The notes: generated from the sequence alone by a model not told the origin. A stretch of 64,000 nucleotides of DNA from an uncultured Pseudomonadota bacterium (GCA_903900265.1 CAIUMM010000106.1:62001-126000); one strand, 5' to 3'; positions 44,922 through 56,800 are shown, numbered from the stretch's first letter. Translations and numbers: made by a program.

Positions 44922-45569
44922 ATGTCCATGTTGCTCCTTTTTGGCCTCTCCTCGGCGTGGGTCCCTGCAGCCAGCGCCTGTGATCAAGCTGTGTTTCAGC
45001 GCATCCCCGCCCCTGTCCCCGACAGCTCAGGCCATGGCGTCGCCACCGGCACCGCCGTCGTCGACGGGATGGACGTGGTCGGCGGCAACTTCACGCGGTT
45101 CAGCGCGTGGGCGATGGGCGACTGGCAGAAGGTACTCAAAGACGCCGGCGCGCAGGACGACTGGGTGCCCGATCGCTTCGGCTACGACAAGAGCGAGTAC
45201 ATCGACCCCAGCCACATGTACTTGTCCTTCGACATCGGCTTCATGTTCGACGCCGTGCACATCAAGCGGCAGCTGGTCGCGCAGGTGCAGAACGTCGACC
45301 ACGGCGATCGCTTCGACAGCTGCTGGTGGATGATCGACCCTACGCCGTACATGGACAAGATCGCCCAATGGAAGACCGACGCGGTGTGGGAGCGCAAGAT
45401 GATGGGCCGCTGGGAGGTGACGCCGAAGTCGGGCGGCGGCACGATGGTCAGCTATCAATGGTGGGCGGAGACCGGAAAAATCCCGTCGAGCATCCAGCGC
45501 TACGCCGTTGGGCAGACCATCCCGGACCTGCTGGACGCGTTCGACGAGCACGTCGGCAGGGTTCGGTAG
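44922..45569 (+). CDS. Secreted START/SRPBCC-like protein
   Basis: 215 residues. The signal peptide MSMLLLFGLSSAWVPAASA has a clean AxA site. The mature part has alternating strands and a long C-terminal helix (IPDLLDAFDEHVGRVR), plus KMMGRWEVTPKSGGGTMVSYQWW, resembling lipid-binding START-like folds. This is low-level similarity. GAGG precedes the ATG. It is followed after 13 bases by the SGNH-hydrolase gene. Confidence 0.6.
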   Translation: MSMLLLFGLSSAWVPAASACDQAVFQRIPAPVPDSSGHGVATGTAVVDGMDVVGGNFTRFSAWAMGDWQKVLKDAGAQDDWVPDRFGYDKSEYIDPSHMYLSFDIGFMFDAVHIKRQLVAQVQNVDHGDRFDSCWWMIDPTPYMDKIAQWKTDAVWERKMMGRWEVTPKSGGGTMVSYQWWAETGKIPSSIQRYAVGQTIPDLLDAFDEHVGRVR

Positions 45570-45582
45570 CGGGGTCAAGGCG

Positions 45583-46575
45583 TTGAGACGCGTCGCCGTC
45601 GGCGTGCTGGTCGGTCTCGGCCTGCTGATGATCACCGAAGGCGTGCTGCGGCTCGTCGTGCACGAGACCGGACACGCGAGCATCCCCGACAAGCTCGTCG
45701 CTGAGCACGTGTCCCGAGGCGGGATGAAGTACGACGCCGACTTTGGGTGGACGTGGGCGGACGTTCCGGTGCCGGTGCTGGGCATCAACTCCGACGGGTT
45801 TCGGTACGCTGAGCTCACCAAAGACAAGCCTGCCGGCACGCTTCGCGGCTTCACGTTCGGGGATTCGCAGACCTTCGGGGCCGGCCTCGACGCCGACAAG
45901 TCCTACACCGCCGTCGCCGAGCAAACGCTCCACGCGCAGGGCTGGCCTGTACAGTTGGTCGACGCCGCGACCGTCGGCTACGGCTCGCTCCAAGTGCTCC
46001 GCCTCCTCGAATTCAAGGTGATGCAGTGGCACCCGGACTTCATCGTGATCGACTGCCGCACCCGCGACTCCGCGCGCGAGACGCGAGTGCTGCACCAGAC
46101 CGACGCGCTGACCCCGGTGCGGGAGTTTCTGTTCTCCAGCCGCATCTACTACGTGCTGCGGCTCGCCATGCCGGGCGCCGGGGGCGACAAGGGGCGCCGC
46201 TTGCACGCTGCGACCACCGAGGAGATCCACGGCGGCGAAGGCAACCACGACGTGATCGTCGAGTTCGCCAAAAAAGAGGGGCTCCCTGTCGTGTTCCTCG
46301 ACTACCCGTTCTGGGACCCAGCCACCGGCATCGGGCCGCGCGCGCCGGCCTCAGAGCTCCCGCCCGGCGTGACCGTCGTCCCGGCGACCAACGCGCTTTT
46401 GGCGTCGGGCTTGCCGCCGAGCACGCTGTTCTTTGAGAACAACCACCTCGCGGTGCGCGGCGCTGACATCGTCGGGCACACGCTCGCCGACACGCTGGCG
46501 ACCACGGTGTTGCCGGGGCTCGCGGCGGCATCGGACATCACCGCACCGGGAAGCACCGCGCCCCCGAAGCCGTGA
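45583..46575 (+). CDS. Membrane-anchored SGNH/GDSL-type hydrolase
   Basis: About 330 residues from TTG 45583, with AAGG upstream. A signal anchor (RRVAVGVLVGLGLLMITEGVLRL) is followed by block I FTFGDSQTFGAG with the nucleophile Ser (about residue 95), block II TVGYGSLQ, and a late block NNHLAVRGADIVG that supplies the catalytic His. Such enzymes are esterases or acetylhydrolases acting on lipids or polysaccharides outside the cytoplasm. Substrate unknown. Confidence 0.8.
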   Translation: MRRVAVGVLVGLGLLMITEGVLRLVVHETGHASIPDKLVAEHVSRGGMKYDADFGWTWADVPVPVLGINSDGFRYAELTKDKPAGTLRGFTFGDSQTFGAGLDADKSYTAVAEQTLHAQGWPVQLVDAATVGYGSLQVLRLLEFKVMQWHPDFIVIDCRTRDSARETRVLHQTDALTPVREFLFSSRIYYVLRLAMPGAGGDKGRRLHAATTEEIHGGEGNHDVIVEFAKKEGLPVVFLDYPFWDPATGIGPRAPASELPPGVTVVPATNALLASGLPPSTLFFENNHLAVRGADIVGHTLADTLATTVLPGLAAASDITAPGSTAPPKP

Positions 46576-46580
46576 CCCAC

Positions 46581-46601
46581 GGCAGCGGTAAATATGCTGC
46601 C
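46581..46601. terminator. Bidirectional hairpin between convergent genes
   Basis: GGCAGC and GCTGCC pair around a nine-base AT-rich loop. An alternative pairing of GCGGTA with TACCGC overlaps it. The site lies between the convergent stops and could end both messages, although T-runs are absent. Confidence 0.45.
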
Positions 46602-47212
46602 TACCGCGCTCGTCGACGCCGAACACCGCCGAGTCGGACCCCACCGAGCCCCCTGCCGCCGCGCCCGCTCGCGTTCAGCGCCACCGCGAAGAGCAACAGC
46701 CCGACGCCGCCAAAGATGTAGGTGAGCGCCGCTTCGGTCTCGCTGGGCGGCGCAGGCAATTCCGCAGCCGGCGTACCGTGCGGAGCGCGCGCCCCGGGAA
46801 CTTCTCCGGCGCGGGCCCGCATCGAGTCGCCCGTCGCGACCATCTCCAGCCGCCGATCGGTGAGCGCGTGGTCCCAGCCCACCCGGTCCCCCGCCATCGC
46901 CCGACCGCCGACGCTCGCCGAGGCCTGATAGGCATCTCCCGGCACCACGACAGAGCCGCTGAAGATCGCGTCCCCCGCCTGCTTGTCGGGCGCGACGCCG
47001 TCATCCTGCAGCGGGACTTCGACCTCGCTCGTCGGGTCGGTGAGGCGCGCAAACACGGGACCATCGTGCGCCGTCGCCGCGGTCAGATCGAGGTGAATGA
47101 CCACAAGATGGCCATCCTCCGCGACCGCGGGGCAGAACGACGCCAAGCCTGCGAGCACAAAAAGCAACAACAGCACCAACGATCCGTCCGGAGCGCGCAA
47201 ACCGTAGCACAC
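46601..47212 (-). CDS. Exported protein with C-terminal membrane anchor, start uncertain
   Basis: About 203 residues from GTG 47212; the frame is open to an ATG at 47272, which would overlap gpmI. A hydrophobic signal (LVLLLLFVLAGLASFCPAVA) is followed by a beta domain with VPLQDDGVAPDKQAGDAIFSG, a pattern like the choice-of-anchor X domain. A C-terminal transmembrane segment (ALTYIFGGVGLLLFAVAL) and an Arg/Gly-rich tail follow, as in sorted surface proteins. It is divergent from gpmI. Confidence 0.6.
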   Translation of the reverse strand: MCYGLRAPDGSLVLLLLFVLAGLASFCPAVAEDGHLVVIHLDLTAATAHDGPVFARLTDPTSEVEVPLQDDGVAPDKQAGDAIFSGSVVVPGDAYQASASVGGRAMAGDRVGWDHALTDRRLEMVATGDSMRARAGEVPGARAPHGTPAAELPAPPSETEAALTYIFGGVGLLLFAVALNASGRGGRGLGGVRLGGVRRRRAR

Positions 47213-47262
47213 ACTCCCCCGAAAAACACCGCGCCGCCGGTGCCGGGATAGGTTCTGACCCC

Positions 47263-48941
47263 ATGAATACACCTACCGTCGTGCTCTGCATCCTCGACGG
47301 CGTCGGCTGGGGCCGCCGCGATGCCACCGACGCGGTCTACGCCGCACAAACCCCCGTGCTTGATGGTCTGTGGGCCACGCACCCGCACACGCTGCTGCGC
47401 GCCCACGGCACCGCCGTCGGGCTGCCGTCGGACGCCGACATGGGCAACTCCGAGGTCGGCCACAACGCGATGGGCGCCGGGCGCGTCATCGAGCAAGGCG
47501 CCAAGCTCGTCGACGCCGCGATCGCGAGCGGCGCGATCTTTGAAACGCCGGCGTGGAAGCAAGCATGCGCGGCCCCGACGCTGCACCTGTTGGGGCTGGT
47601 CAGCGACGGCAACGTGCACAGCAACGTGTCCCACCTGCGCGCGCTGATCCACCGCGCCGCGGCTGACGGCGTGCGCCGCATCCGACTGCACGCGCTGACC
47701 GACGGGCGCGACGTCTCCGAGCGCTCGGCGCTGACCTGGATCGAGCCGCTCGAGGCCGAGCTCGCGGCGCTCACCGGGCCGCACGGGCCACACGGACCGC
47801 AAGGGCCGCACGAGCGGGTCGACGCCCGCATCGCGTCGGGCGGCGGTCGTATGGCGATCACCATGGATCGCTACGACGCCGACTGGCCGATGGTCAAGCG
47901 CGGTTGGGACTGCCACGTACACGGCGTCGGCCGCAGGTTTGCCACCGCTACCGAGGCGATCCGCACGCTCTACGCCGAAGATCCGAAGGTCAACGACCAG
48001 AACCTCGCCGCGTTCGTCTGCGACGACCGAGATGCCCCCGAAGCGCCGCTGATCCGCAGCGGGGAGTCCGTGATCTTCTTCAACTTCCGCGGCGACCGCG
48101 CCATCGAGATCAGCCGCGCGTTCACCGGCACAGCACCCATCGACCTTCGCGGGCCGGCCGGTCAACCCGCGCCCGACGTCTTTTACGCCGGGATGATGCA
48201 GTACGACGGCGACCTGAAGCTCCCCGAGCACTACCTCGTCGAGCCGCCGGCCATCGACCAGACCGTCGGGCTCGCGCTCGTCGCGGCCGGGCGCCGCACC
48301 CTCGCCGTGTCCGAGACCCAGAAGTTCGGCCACGTCACGTACTTCTTCAACGGCAACCGCTCCGGCCGGCTGTCGGACACGCTCGAGCGCTACGTCGAGG
48401 TCCCCAGCGATGTCGTCTCCTTCGACCAAAAACCCGAGATGAAAGCCGCCGAGATCACCGACGTCGTGGTCGACGCGCTGACCGGCGCCGGTCCCCGATA
48501 CGACCACATCCGGCTCAACCTCGCGAACGGCGACATGGTCGGGCACACCGGGGATTTTGACGCCACCGTGCGCGGCATGGAGGCCGTGGATCACGCGTTA
48601 GGGCGCATCGTCGCGGCGTGCGCGCAGGCCGGCGCCGTGCTGCTCGTCACCGCCGACCACGGCAACGCCGACCTGATGTTCGAGCTGGACAAGTCCGGAA
48701 AGCCGGTGGTCGATCACGGGCGCAGCCGCCCCAAGACCAGCCACACGCTCAATCCCGTGCCGTTCATCCTCGTCGATCCGACCGGCGCGTGGGGGCTCAG
48801 CCCCGCCGCGCTCAGCCCCGCCTCCCAAGCCGGCGGCGGCGCCGGCGCACCCGGCATCGCCCAGATCGGCGCCACGCTGCTGCGCCTGCTCGACGTCCCT
48901 ATCCCCGCCGTCTACCTGCCCGCCCTCGTGGAGCCCCGCGT

Positions 48942-48945
<4 letters not shown>
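47263..48945 (+). CDS. gpmI: Cofactor-independent phosphoglycerate mutase
   Basis: 560 residues. It converts 3-phosphoglycerate to 2-phosphoglycerate in glycolysis with Mn. The catalytic Ser62 is in [17 protein letters not shown], with metal ligands in [30 protein letters not shown] and VTADHGNAD. It is slightly longer than the usual 510-550 residues, with a [14 protein letters not shown] insert of repeated Gly-Pro-His near 175-188. The stop overlaps the threonine aldolase gene by ATGA. Confidence 0.96.
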
Positions 48946-49994
<1,049 letters not shown>

Positions 49995-49997
49995 CGG

Positions 49998-51923
49998 GTG
50001 CTTGAAGCCCAACAGTGGGTCGGCAACGGCCGCTATCAGTTGGTGCGCTTCCTGCGCGCGGGAGGCGCTGGCGTGGTGTGGGAGGCGCGGGATCGTCGCC
50101 CCCGACCCGGCGAGTCCGCGGCCGTCGCCATCAAGGTGCTGGACGCCGCCGCCGGGGGAGCCGCAGCCGCCGAACGCGAAGCCGAAGGCGCCGCGCGCGT
50201 GCAGCACCCGAACGTGGTGCGGGTGCGCGACACCTTCACCGCGGACGGGCTCGCGTTCATGGTCATGGAGCTCGCCGTCGGCAGCCTCGCCGACCTCGTC
50301 GCGCGCGAGGGACCGCTCCCGCCGCCCATCGCGCTCGGCTGCGCGCTCCAAGCCTGCGAGGCCTTAGCCGCCGCACACCGCGCGGGGGTGGTGCACCGCG
50401 ACGTCAAGCCCCACAACCTGCTCGTGTTCGCCGACGGCAGCGTGCGGCTCGCGGACTTCGGCGCCGCGCGGGCCTTGATGGACGGCCACACGCGGACGCG
50501 CACCGGCGCGCTGCTTGGTAGCATCCCGTTCATGGCGCCCGAGCAGCGCCGCGACGCCCGGGCCGTGCAGCCCGCCACCGATGTCTACGCGCTGTCCGTC
50601 ACCCTCGGCTGGCTGCTGCTCGGGGAGGCCCCCGAAGAGCCCTGGACCGAGGAGGCGGCGGCCCAGCTGCGATCGGTGCGCGCGCCCGAGGGTCTGGTGC
50701 AGGCGTTCGCGGCGGCAGGCGCCCGGCGACCGGAGGACCGCCCCGCCGACGGCGCGGCGCTCTTGGAGGTGCTGCGCGGCTGCGGCGTCGTGCCCGCGCC
50801 GGTGCCGATGCCGGAGGGCTGGGAGGGGGTGCGGGAGGAGGCGCCGGGGGGGACGGCGAGGGCCGCGGCGAGTCGGGGCTCGCGGTGGACGCTGGGGGTG
50901 TTGGCGGGGGTGTTGGGGGTTGCGGGGGTGTTGGGGGTTGGTGCAGGTTGGGCTGGGTGGGGGCGAGGGGGGGAGAGTGACGCGAACGCCACGACGCGCA
51001 GCAGCGAATCGCCTGTCGGCCGACTTGGGCGCTGTACCGACTACATCGACGCGTGGGGTGACGATGTGCGGTCGGGGCCGCTTGAATCCACCGGCGTGGC
51101 CATTCAGGACGTCGATGAGGACGGCCATCCAGACGTGGTGATCGCCAATCAACTCTCCGAGACGGACACAATCTGGTGGGGTGTGGCCGGCAGAATGCCG
51201 CAGACGCAATCCGAGGTATTCATCGGTCGCCATCAGGAGGCGCCGGCGATTGCCGACATCGACGGAGACGGTCGAAACGACATCGTGGCGGCACTACAGA
51301 CCGACTCGGCCATCGCGGTTGCGTTCGCCACCGGGCCCAGGACGTTCGCCAAACCGCAACGGTTTCCAGAGGACCCAGCCCCGGTTCGACTCGCAGTCGG
51401 GGACATGGACAGCGATGGGCGGACGGACGTGTTGATACGCACGGTGAAGGGCGATGTGGCGATGTCACGAAAGGGAGTCGATCCGCCAAACACCTTCGCC
51501 CCCCACACGTTGAGCACCCGTCTCGGAGAAGATGTGTTGGACTGGATACCAATTGCGACCGACGCGATCTCCTACGCTGAACTTACTGCCTCCGAGCTAA
51601 GAAAGGTACCCGTGGTCGGTACGAAGACGGTCCTAGCCCACGGCTTGAACGGAATGTGGAAGCCAAAGTTGCTACCCAGAGGTACGGACGGAAATTGGAT
51701 GGTAGTTACCTACCTTCCCGACTCCCACGAACACCAGTTGGTCCGGCTCACGCCTACACCGTGCCGGATCGCGATGCTACCGTGGGACCCGGTTCCATTG
51801 GCTGTCGGCGATCTGGATGCGGACGGAACGCTGGACGTCGTGACCATCCACACCTGCGAAGGCTGCACGAGTAACCATGCCTTTCATCGTGGATTACGCG
51901 GCGCCGGCGCGCCGCGTCCATGA
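49998..51923 (+). CDS. Hanks-type Ser/Thr kinase with extracytoplasmic VCBS/FG-GAP-like sensor
   Basis: 641 residues from GTG 49998. The kinase domain (about 12-260) is complete: VAIKVL (Lys about 46), VVHRDVKPHNLL, LADFGAA and FMAPEQRRD. A transmembrane helix (about 295-318) is encoded by a strikingly G-rich sequence. The outer part (about 340-641) has repeats of D-x-D-x-D-G type, such as DVDEDGHPDVVIA, DIDGDGRNDIV, DMDSDGRTDVL and DLDADGTLDVV, typical of calcium-binding FG-GAP/VCBS propellers. It likely senses a surface ligand. GC is visibly lower in the ectodomain than in the kinase part. It is convergent with a PKD lipoprotein gene. Confidence 0.9.
   Translation: MLEAQQWVGNGRYQLVRFLRAGGAGVVWEARDRRPRPGESAAVAIKVLDAAAGGAAAAEREAEGAARVQHPNVVRVRDTFTADGLAFMVMELAVGSLADLVAREGPLPPPIALGCALQACEALAAAHRAGVVHRDVKPHNLLVFADGSVRLADFGAARALMDGHTRTRTGALLGSIPFMAPEQRRDARAVQPATDVYALSVTLGWLLLGEAPEEPWTEEAAAQLRSVRAPEGLVQAFAAAGARRPEDRPADGAALLEVLRGCGVVPAPVPMPEGWEGVREEAPGGTARAAASRGSRWTLGVLAGVLGVAGVLGVGAGWAGWGRGGESDANATTRSSESPVGRLGRCTDYIDAWGDDVRSGPLESTGVAIQDVDEDGHPDVVIANQLSETDTIWWGVAGRMPQTQSEVFIGRHQEAPAIADIDGDGRNDIVAALQTDSAIAVAFATGPRTFAKPQRFPEDPAPVRLAVGDMDSDGRTDVLIRTVKGDVAMSRKGVDPPNTFAPHTLSTRLGEDVLDWIPIATDAISYAELTASELRKVPVVGTKTVLAHGLNGMWKPKLLPRGTDGNWMVVTYLPDSHEHQLVRLTPTPCRIAMLPWDPVPLAVGDLDADGTLDVVTIHTCEGCTSNHAFHRGLRGAGAPRP
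50894..50937 (+). other. G-quadruplex candidate in the kinase TM segment
   Basis: Five runs of GGGGG with loops of 7, 4, 4 and 4 bases lie on the coding strand, so both DNA and mRNA could fold into a quadruplex. The protein here is a Gly/Val/Leu repeat of the membrane helix (VLAGVLGVAGVLGVG). Confidence 0.7.
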
Positions 51924-51944
51924 CTCGCCCCCCGCCCCGGCGGC

Positions 51945-53321
51945 TCAGCGAACGTAGATCACGAACCACCGGCCGCTACCCGCGCAGCTTGTCGAGTAGT
52001 AAGACTGGCTCCCATCGTTGCAGAAGTCGCCAGTGTAGGTGCCAGAGCTCCCCCCACCCTCGTCGGCCCAAGCAGCCCAGAGGGGGGCACCCTCGGAATG
52101 AAATCCGATGCGACCATACGACCCGTCGATCCATGGGCCACTATCCCCGTTGAAGTTGCTGTACCCAAAGTACAGCGTATCCATCAACAAGGACCCGTCC
52201 GACAGGCGCGCCACAGTGTCAACACTCCCGCGGTGCGTCAGCATGGGTGCAGACGTGATCCACTCTGCGGGCATCGAAAACCTTGCCCAAAGCTCAATGT
52301 TCAAACCCGATGCATCCGCAAAGCCGATCATGGCCTCCGAGGCGTCCGAGCGCAGCGCCAACGAATCGACCGTATACGGAATCGTGATGTCCGAGTAGTA
52401 GGACTGCGTGCGGGCGATAAAGATCGCGGTCCATCCCCCGCTCGCGGTGGACATGTCGCACGTCACGGACTCGGGCGTTCGTCCATCGGGGTACACGACA
52501 TAGGTTCCGTCGCCGGTAGAGTGCCCCGCGTCGAGTATGTCCTTACAAGAAGCGGACGGAGCGCGGATGTCCACGCTCGCGCTCGCGGCGGCGCTCTCCC
52601 GATCGCCGTCGCTCGCAGAGACCGTGCACGTCCATTGCTCACCGGGCGAAGTCGCTCCCGGACTGACCGCCGCCGCCGTCACGCCCGAGGCCGCCCCATC
52701 CACGCTCCAAGCATAGCTGTACGTCACCGCGTCGCCGTCGGGGTCCACGCTCTCGCCGTCGATCACACAGGTAAGCACGTCGTCGTCGGTGGGGTCGGCA
52801 GGGTTGATGCTGACCGTCGGGGCGCTCGGCGCGCGGTTGCCCTGCTCGATGGTCACGCTCGCGCTGGAGGCGGTGCCGTCCAGCACGCCGTCGCTCGGGG
52901 TGACGGTACAGGTCCAGCTCTCGCCGCCCGAGGTCTGGGCCGCGGACACGGTCTGGCCGCTGATCCCAGCGTCCCCACCGTTGACCTTCCACGCGTATCG
53001 GTAGGTGACGGTGTCCCCGTTGGGGTCGGTGGCTTCGGTGACGATCGAGCAGATCAGGTCGTCGTCCTCCCCCGGAGTGGCGGGCGTGATCGCGATCGCC
53101 GCGCCGCTCGGCGCCGCGTTTTGAGAGGTAGCCGTGTCGTCACCGCCCTCGCAGTCCGGCGAGCCCGAGCAGCCCTCGTCGTCGCAGTCAAACGCGCCGT
53201 TGCCATCGTTGTCGGCGCCGTCTCCGCACTCGCCGGGGTTCTGCCCCTCTGGCGCCGCACCGCACGCCGTGAGTACAAGGAAGGAGAACGACAAAGACGA
53301 AGACAGTGAGAAAATACGCAT
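51945..53321 (-). CDS. PKD/Ig-repeat lipoprotein with fibrinogen-like C-terminal domain
   Basis: About 458 residues from ATG 53321, chosen for the lipoprotein signal SFSFLVLTACGA and GGAG seven bases upstream; the frame runs further 5' through the duplicated block. A MopE-like Asp/Cys segment (CGDGADNDGNGAFDCDDEGC) probably binds metal. Two or three Ig/PKD repeats follow (GAAIAITPATPGEDDDLIC, APTVSINPADPTDDDVLTC). The C-terminal domain (about 280-458) has CKDILDAGHSTGDGTY, SVTCDMSTASGGWT and a final Cys pair, the fibrinogen-related GGW pattern of lectin-like binding. It is probably a surface adhesin, convergent with the kinase. Confidence 0.8.
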   Translation of the reverse strand: MRIFSLSSSLSFSFLVLTACGAAPEGQNPGECGDGADNDGNGAFDCDDEGCSGSPDCEGGDDTATSQNAAPSGAAIAITPATPGEDDDLICSIVTEATDPNGDTVTYRYAWKVNGGDAGISGQTVSAAQTSGGESWTCTVTPSDGVLDGTASSASVTIEQGNRAPSAPTVSINPADPTDDDVLTCVIDGESVDPDGDAVTYSYAWSVDGAASGVTAAAVSPGATSPGEQWTCTVSASDGDRESAAASASVDIRAPSASCKDILDAGHSTGDGTYVVYPDGRTPESVTCDMSTASGGWTAIFIARTQSYYSDITIPYTVDSLALRSDASEAMIGFADASGLNIELWARFSMPAEWITSAPMLTHRGSVDTVARLSDGSLLMDTLYFGYSNFNGDSGPWIDGSYGRIGFHSEGAPLWAAWADEGGGSSGTYTGDFCNDGSQSYYSTSCAGSGRWFVIYVR

Positions 53322-53449
53322 CAAATCGCTCCAGAGCGCGCCGCGCCCGCTTGGGTTTGTTGTACGGGCCATCCTGCCACGCGCCACTCGCCGATCGAGC
53401 CTGATCCGACCTCCGTTCCCGCTCGCAAGCTCCGACGACGGGCTACCGG
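53319..53449. repeat. 131-bp duplicated upstream block, copy A
   Basis: This stretch, from the start codon of the fibrinogen-like lipoprotein gene upstream, matches 57412-57542 without gaps at all but about 10 positions by my count. It holds the GGAG ribosome binding site and probably the promoter of the minus-strand gene. Confidence 0.9.
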
Positions 53450-53461
53450 CGTGGAACATCC

Positions 53462-53800
53462 ATGATGTCCAATCGCCCCAAGCTGCTTCTCGCCACCGCG
53501 ACCGGTGCAAGGCGCCAAGACCTCAGCGGTCGACCCGACAGGTTGCCCTCCGGGATCCAAGATCTGCTGAACGCGGACGACGTGACCTTCAGCACGTACG
53601 CCCGAGCGGCGAACGGGCAGATCATCCGTCTGAACGAGGAGGACGCCCCCTGCGCGTTGGGACCGAAGGGAGTGGGCTGGACCATTGAGGCGCTTGGCGA
53701 CCTCAACGGCGACGGCACGCTCGATGCCGTCGCGCACGACTCCTGTCGGGAGTGCACCAGCAACCACGTGTTCCTGCGGGGCGTCGCCGCCGAGCGCTGA
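53462..53800 (+). pseudogene. C-terminal fragment of a second kinase-VCBS gene
   Basis: A 112-residue ORF. Its end (ALGDLNGDGTLDAVAHDSC then CTSNHVFLRG) matches the end of the kinase at 49998 (AVGDLDADGTLDVVTIHTC, CTSNHAFHRG). It lacks kinase domain, transmembrane helix, signal peptide and most of the propeller. It begins 12 bases after copy A of the duplicated block. It is convergent with a PKD lipoprotein, as the full kinase is. I read it as the tail of a truncated kinase paralogue; whether it is expressed is unknown. Confidence 0.7.
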
Positions 53801-53820
53801 CGGACACGGATACGCGTTTT

Positions 53821-56800
53821 CTAGGGGCAGCCGGGCCCACTAGACTGCCAGGTGCCGGAGGCAATGCTCAAGTCATACCCTGTTCCAGTGCCTTCATAGG
53901 TTTTGGTTCCCGAGCCCTCCGCGAAGTCGTAGTACAGCAGCGTCTTCGAGTCGGGGGTCAGGACGCGGGACGGTGTGAACGTCGTGGTGTACCGCGCAGT
54001 GTTGGAAATCTGCAGCGATGCGATGGCGCCTGCTGCCGTTAGGTCCGGGTAGCCGGGTTGACCGCCGACGTGCAACCCGATTGGAAACGACATGTTGGAA
54101 TGATCCGCCGAGCCTGAACGGACCCGCACTGTCACATCCACGCCATCCACGAACACCTTCCAGTTCGTCGTGAACGCGCTGGAGCGGACAAGTGCAATGT
54201 GGTGCCACGCATTCGGAGTGTATGAGCCTGAAGCCGTTTCGTAATCACCGTTGTTTAGCCCGTGCTCAAAACCAACCCCCGTCGGACTAAAACGGATCGA
54301 CCAGGAAGGCAGGTCGCCGGTCCGGCTACCCACCACCTCCCCGACACTGCCCGTTGAGTCCGGATACAACCAGAACTCGATGGTATTTCCCGTCGAGTAG
54401 GTCATCGTGTATGCCGAGGTCGCAGCACCATAGAAGTAGGAGCCCGCCGTGCTGAAGCGGAACGAACTGCAGTCAGAGGGGAAACTCGTCAGCACCGAGT
54501 CCGAGCCTACGGCTCCGCTGGTGGCTGCGTCCGAAGCCACCACCTCGCACGTCCACGTCTCCTCCCCGCCCACGTCCACACCATCCGCGACGCTGGCCGT
54601 CGCCGAGTCTGTCGCGTCGGTGTAGTCCACGCCGTCGATATCCCAGGCGAAGCTGTACGTGATGGCGTCCCCATCGGCGTCCGTCGCCGCGGTCGTGACC
54701 GTACACGTCAGGTCGTCTCCCTCGACCGCGTCAACGGGTGTGATCTCAACGACGGGTGCAGTCGGCGCGGTGTTGGACACCGTGACGCTGCTCGACGTTG
54801 CGGAGGTGCTGGCGGTTCCATCATTGGCCGTGGCGATGACGTACACCGCCTGTCCCTTGTTGAAGTACAGCGCTCCCGAGAGCGATGCGCTGCTGCTCGA
54901 CTGCTTCAGGGCGCCGTCCACGTACCATGCGTAGGTCAAGCTGAGTGTGTCGCCGTCGGCGTCGCTCGAGACGACGTTCGCGGTCAACGTGCCATTGGTG
55001 TACACCGTGCTCGGCGAAAGCGTGACGCTGCTGACCACTGGCGCGGTGTTGCCGATGGTGACGCTCGCGGTGTCGGTGTCCGAGCCGGACTTGCCGTCTG
55101 ACGCTGTCACCGTGCAAACTACGGTCTTGCCGGCAGAGAAGGCGCCGCTGAGCGTACTGGAACTGGTGCCCGTGCTCGTGGCGCTGACCGCGCTGCCGCC
55201 TACCGTCCAGCTGAAGCTGAGCGCGGTGCTGTCGTCGTCCGTGTCGGTGGCAGAACCCGCGCAGGTGAGCGTGGACGAGCGCGTGGGGCTGGACGGCGTG
55301 AGCGACGCCGTGACGACCGGCGCGCGGTTGCCAAGCGTGACGCTGGCGCCGCCGGTAGCCGTGCCGCCGTCCGCATCGGCGGCGGTGACCGCGCAGGCGA
55401 TGCTTGCCAGGGACGCCGCCGTGGCGCTGCTCAACGACAACGTCGCGCCCGAGCCGAGCGCGGTCCCGGTGCTGCTGTTGGTCCACGCGTAGGTCAGCGA
55501 GGGCGTGCCGCCGTCGGCGTCCGTCGCCGAGGCCGAGCAAGTCAGCAGGTCGTCGTTGTACGCGGTGCTTGGGCTGATCGACACCGTGCCCATCACCGGC
55601 GCGGTGTTGGACACCGTGGCGGACGCGCTGCCCGTCGCCGTCCCGCCATCTGCGTCGGTCGCGGTGGCGGAGCAGGTCAGCACGTCGCCGGGGTTGTTGG
55701 ACGCGGTGAGCGTCAGCGTGGCGCCGGTAGCGCCGGTGGACCACGCGTAGGACAGCGTGGGCGAGCCGCCATCCGTGTCGGTCGCGATGGCCGCGCAGGT
55801 GAGCACGTCGCCCACCTTCCCGGTGCTCGGCGAGACGGAGACGGTGGAAACCACAGGATCGGTGTTGGTAACGGTGGCGCTCGCAGAGCCGGAAGATGTG
55901 GCGCCGTCGTTGTCGGTGGCCGTGGCGGTGCAGGTGACCTCCATTCCGGGGTCGTGCGCCGAGGTCAGCGTCAGCGTGTCCCCGGTCTCGCCGGTCGACC
56001 ACGCATACGAAATCGCGGGGGTCTCCGCATCGGCGTCGGTAGCGCTCGACGTGCACGTCAGCAAATCGCCCACCTTTCCGGTAGACGGTGAGACCGCAAC
56101 AGGTCCCAACACCGGTGCCGTGTTGGAGATCGTCAACGCGTTGCTGACCGCCGCGCCGCTCGCTTCGCCGTCAAAAGGCGTGGCCGCGCAGGTGACAGCG
56201 TCGCCCTTGTTGAAGCTCGCGCCGTCCAGCGTCGCCGTCGTCCCGACCTCGGTGCCGTTGACCGACCACGCGTAGGTCCAGCTTTCGACGTCCCCGTCGA
56301 CGTCAGAAAATCCCGCCGGCAAGCACGTCAGCGTGCTGGCTTCGTAGGCGGCAGCGGGGTCAATCGCGACGCTCGTCGCGGTAGGCAGGCTGTTCTGTAC
56401 TTCGGCGTCGGCAGAGACAAACGCCGCGCCGTCGTCAAAACCGTCGTTGGGCACGACCTCGACCGAGATGCGCTGGTGCTTGGCGAAGCTCCCGGCCACG
56501 AGCGTGTCGCTGTCGCCCGACTGCGCTTCGGTTCCGTCCACAAAGAAGGTGTAGGTGTAGGTGATCGCGTCGGCATCGGCGTCGTAGCCCTCGACTACGG
56601 CGACGACATCGTCGGTCACGTAGGGCGCGTCCGGCACCAACGTCACGCCGAGCACCTCGGGCGCGGAGTTGGCGATCTGCACCTCGGCGGTGCCCGGAGT
56701 TCCGGCACCCTCGCCGTCGGAAGCGGTGACGGTCACCATCCAACGTTGGCCGTGGGAGGTCTGATCGGCGGGTACGGTGTCGGCGGCGATGTCGGTCGGC

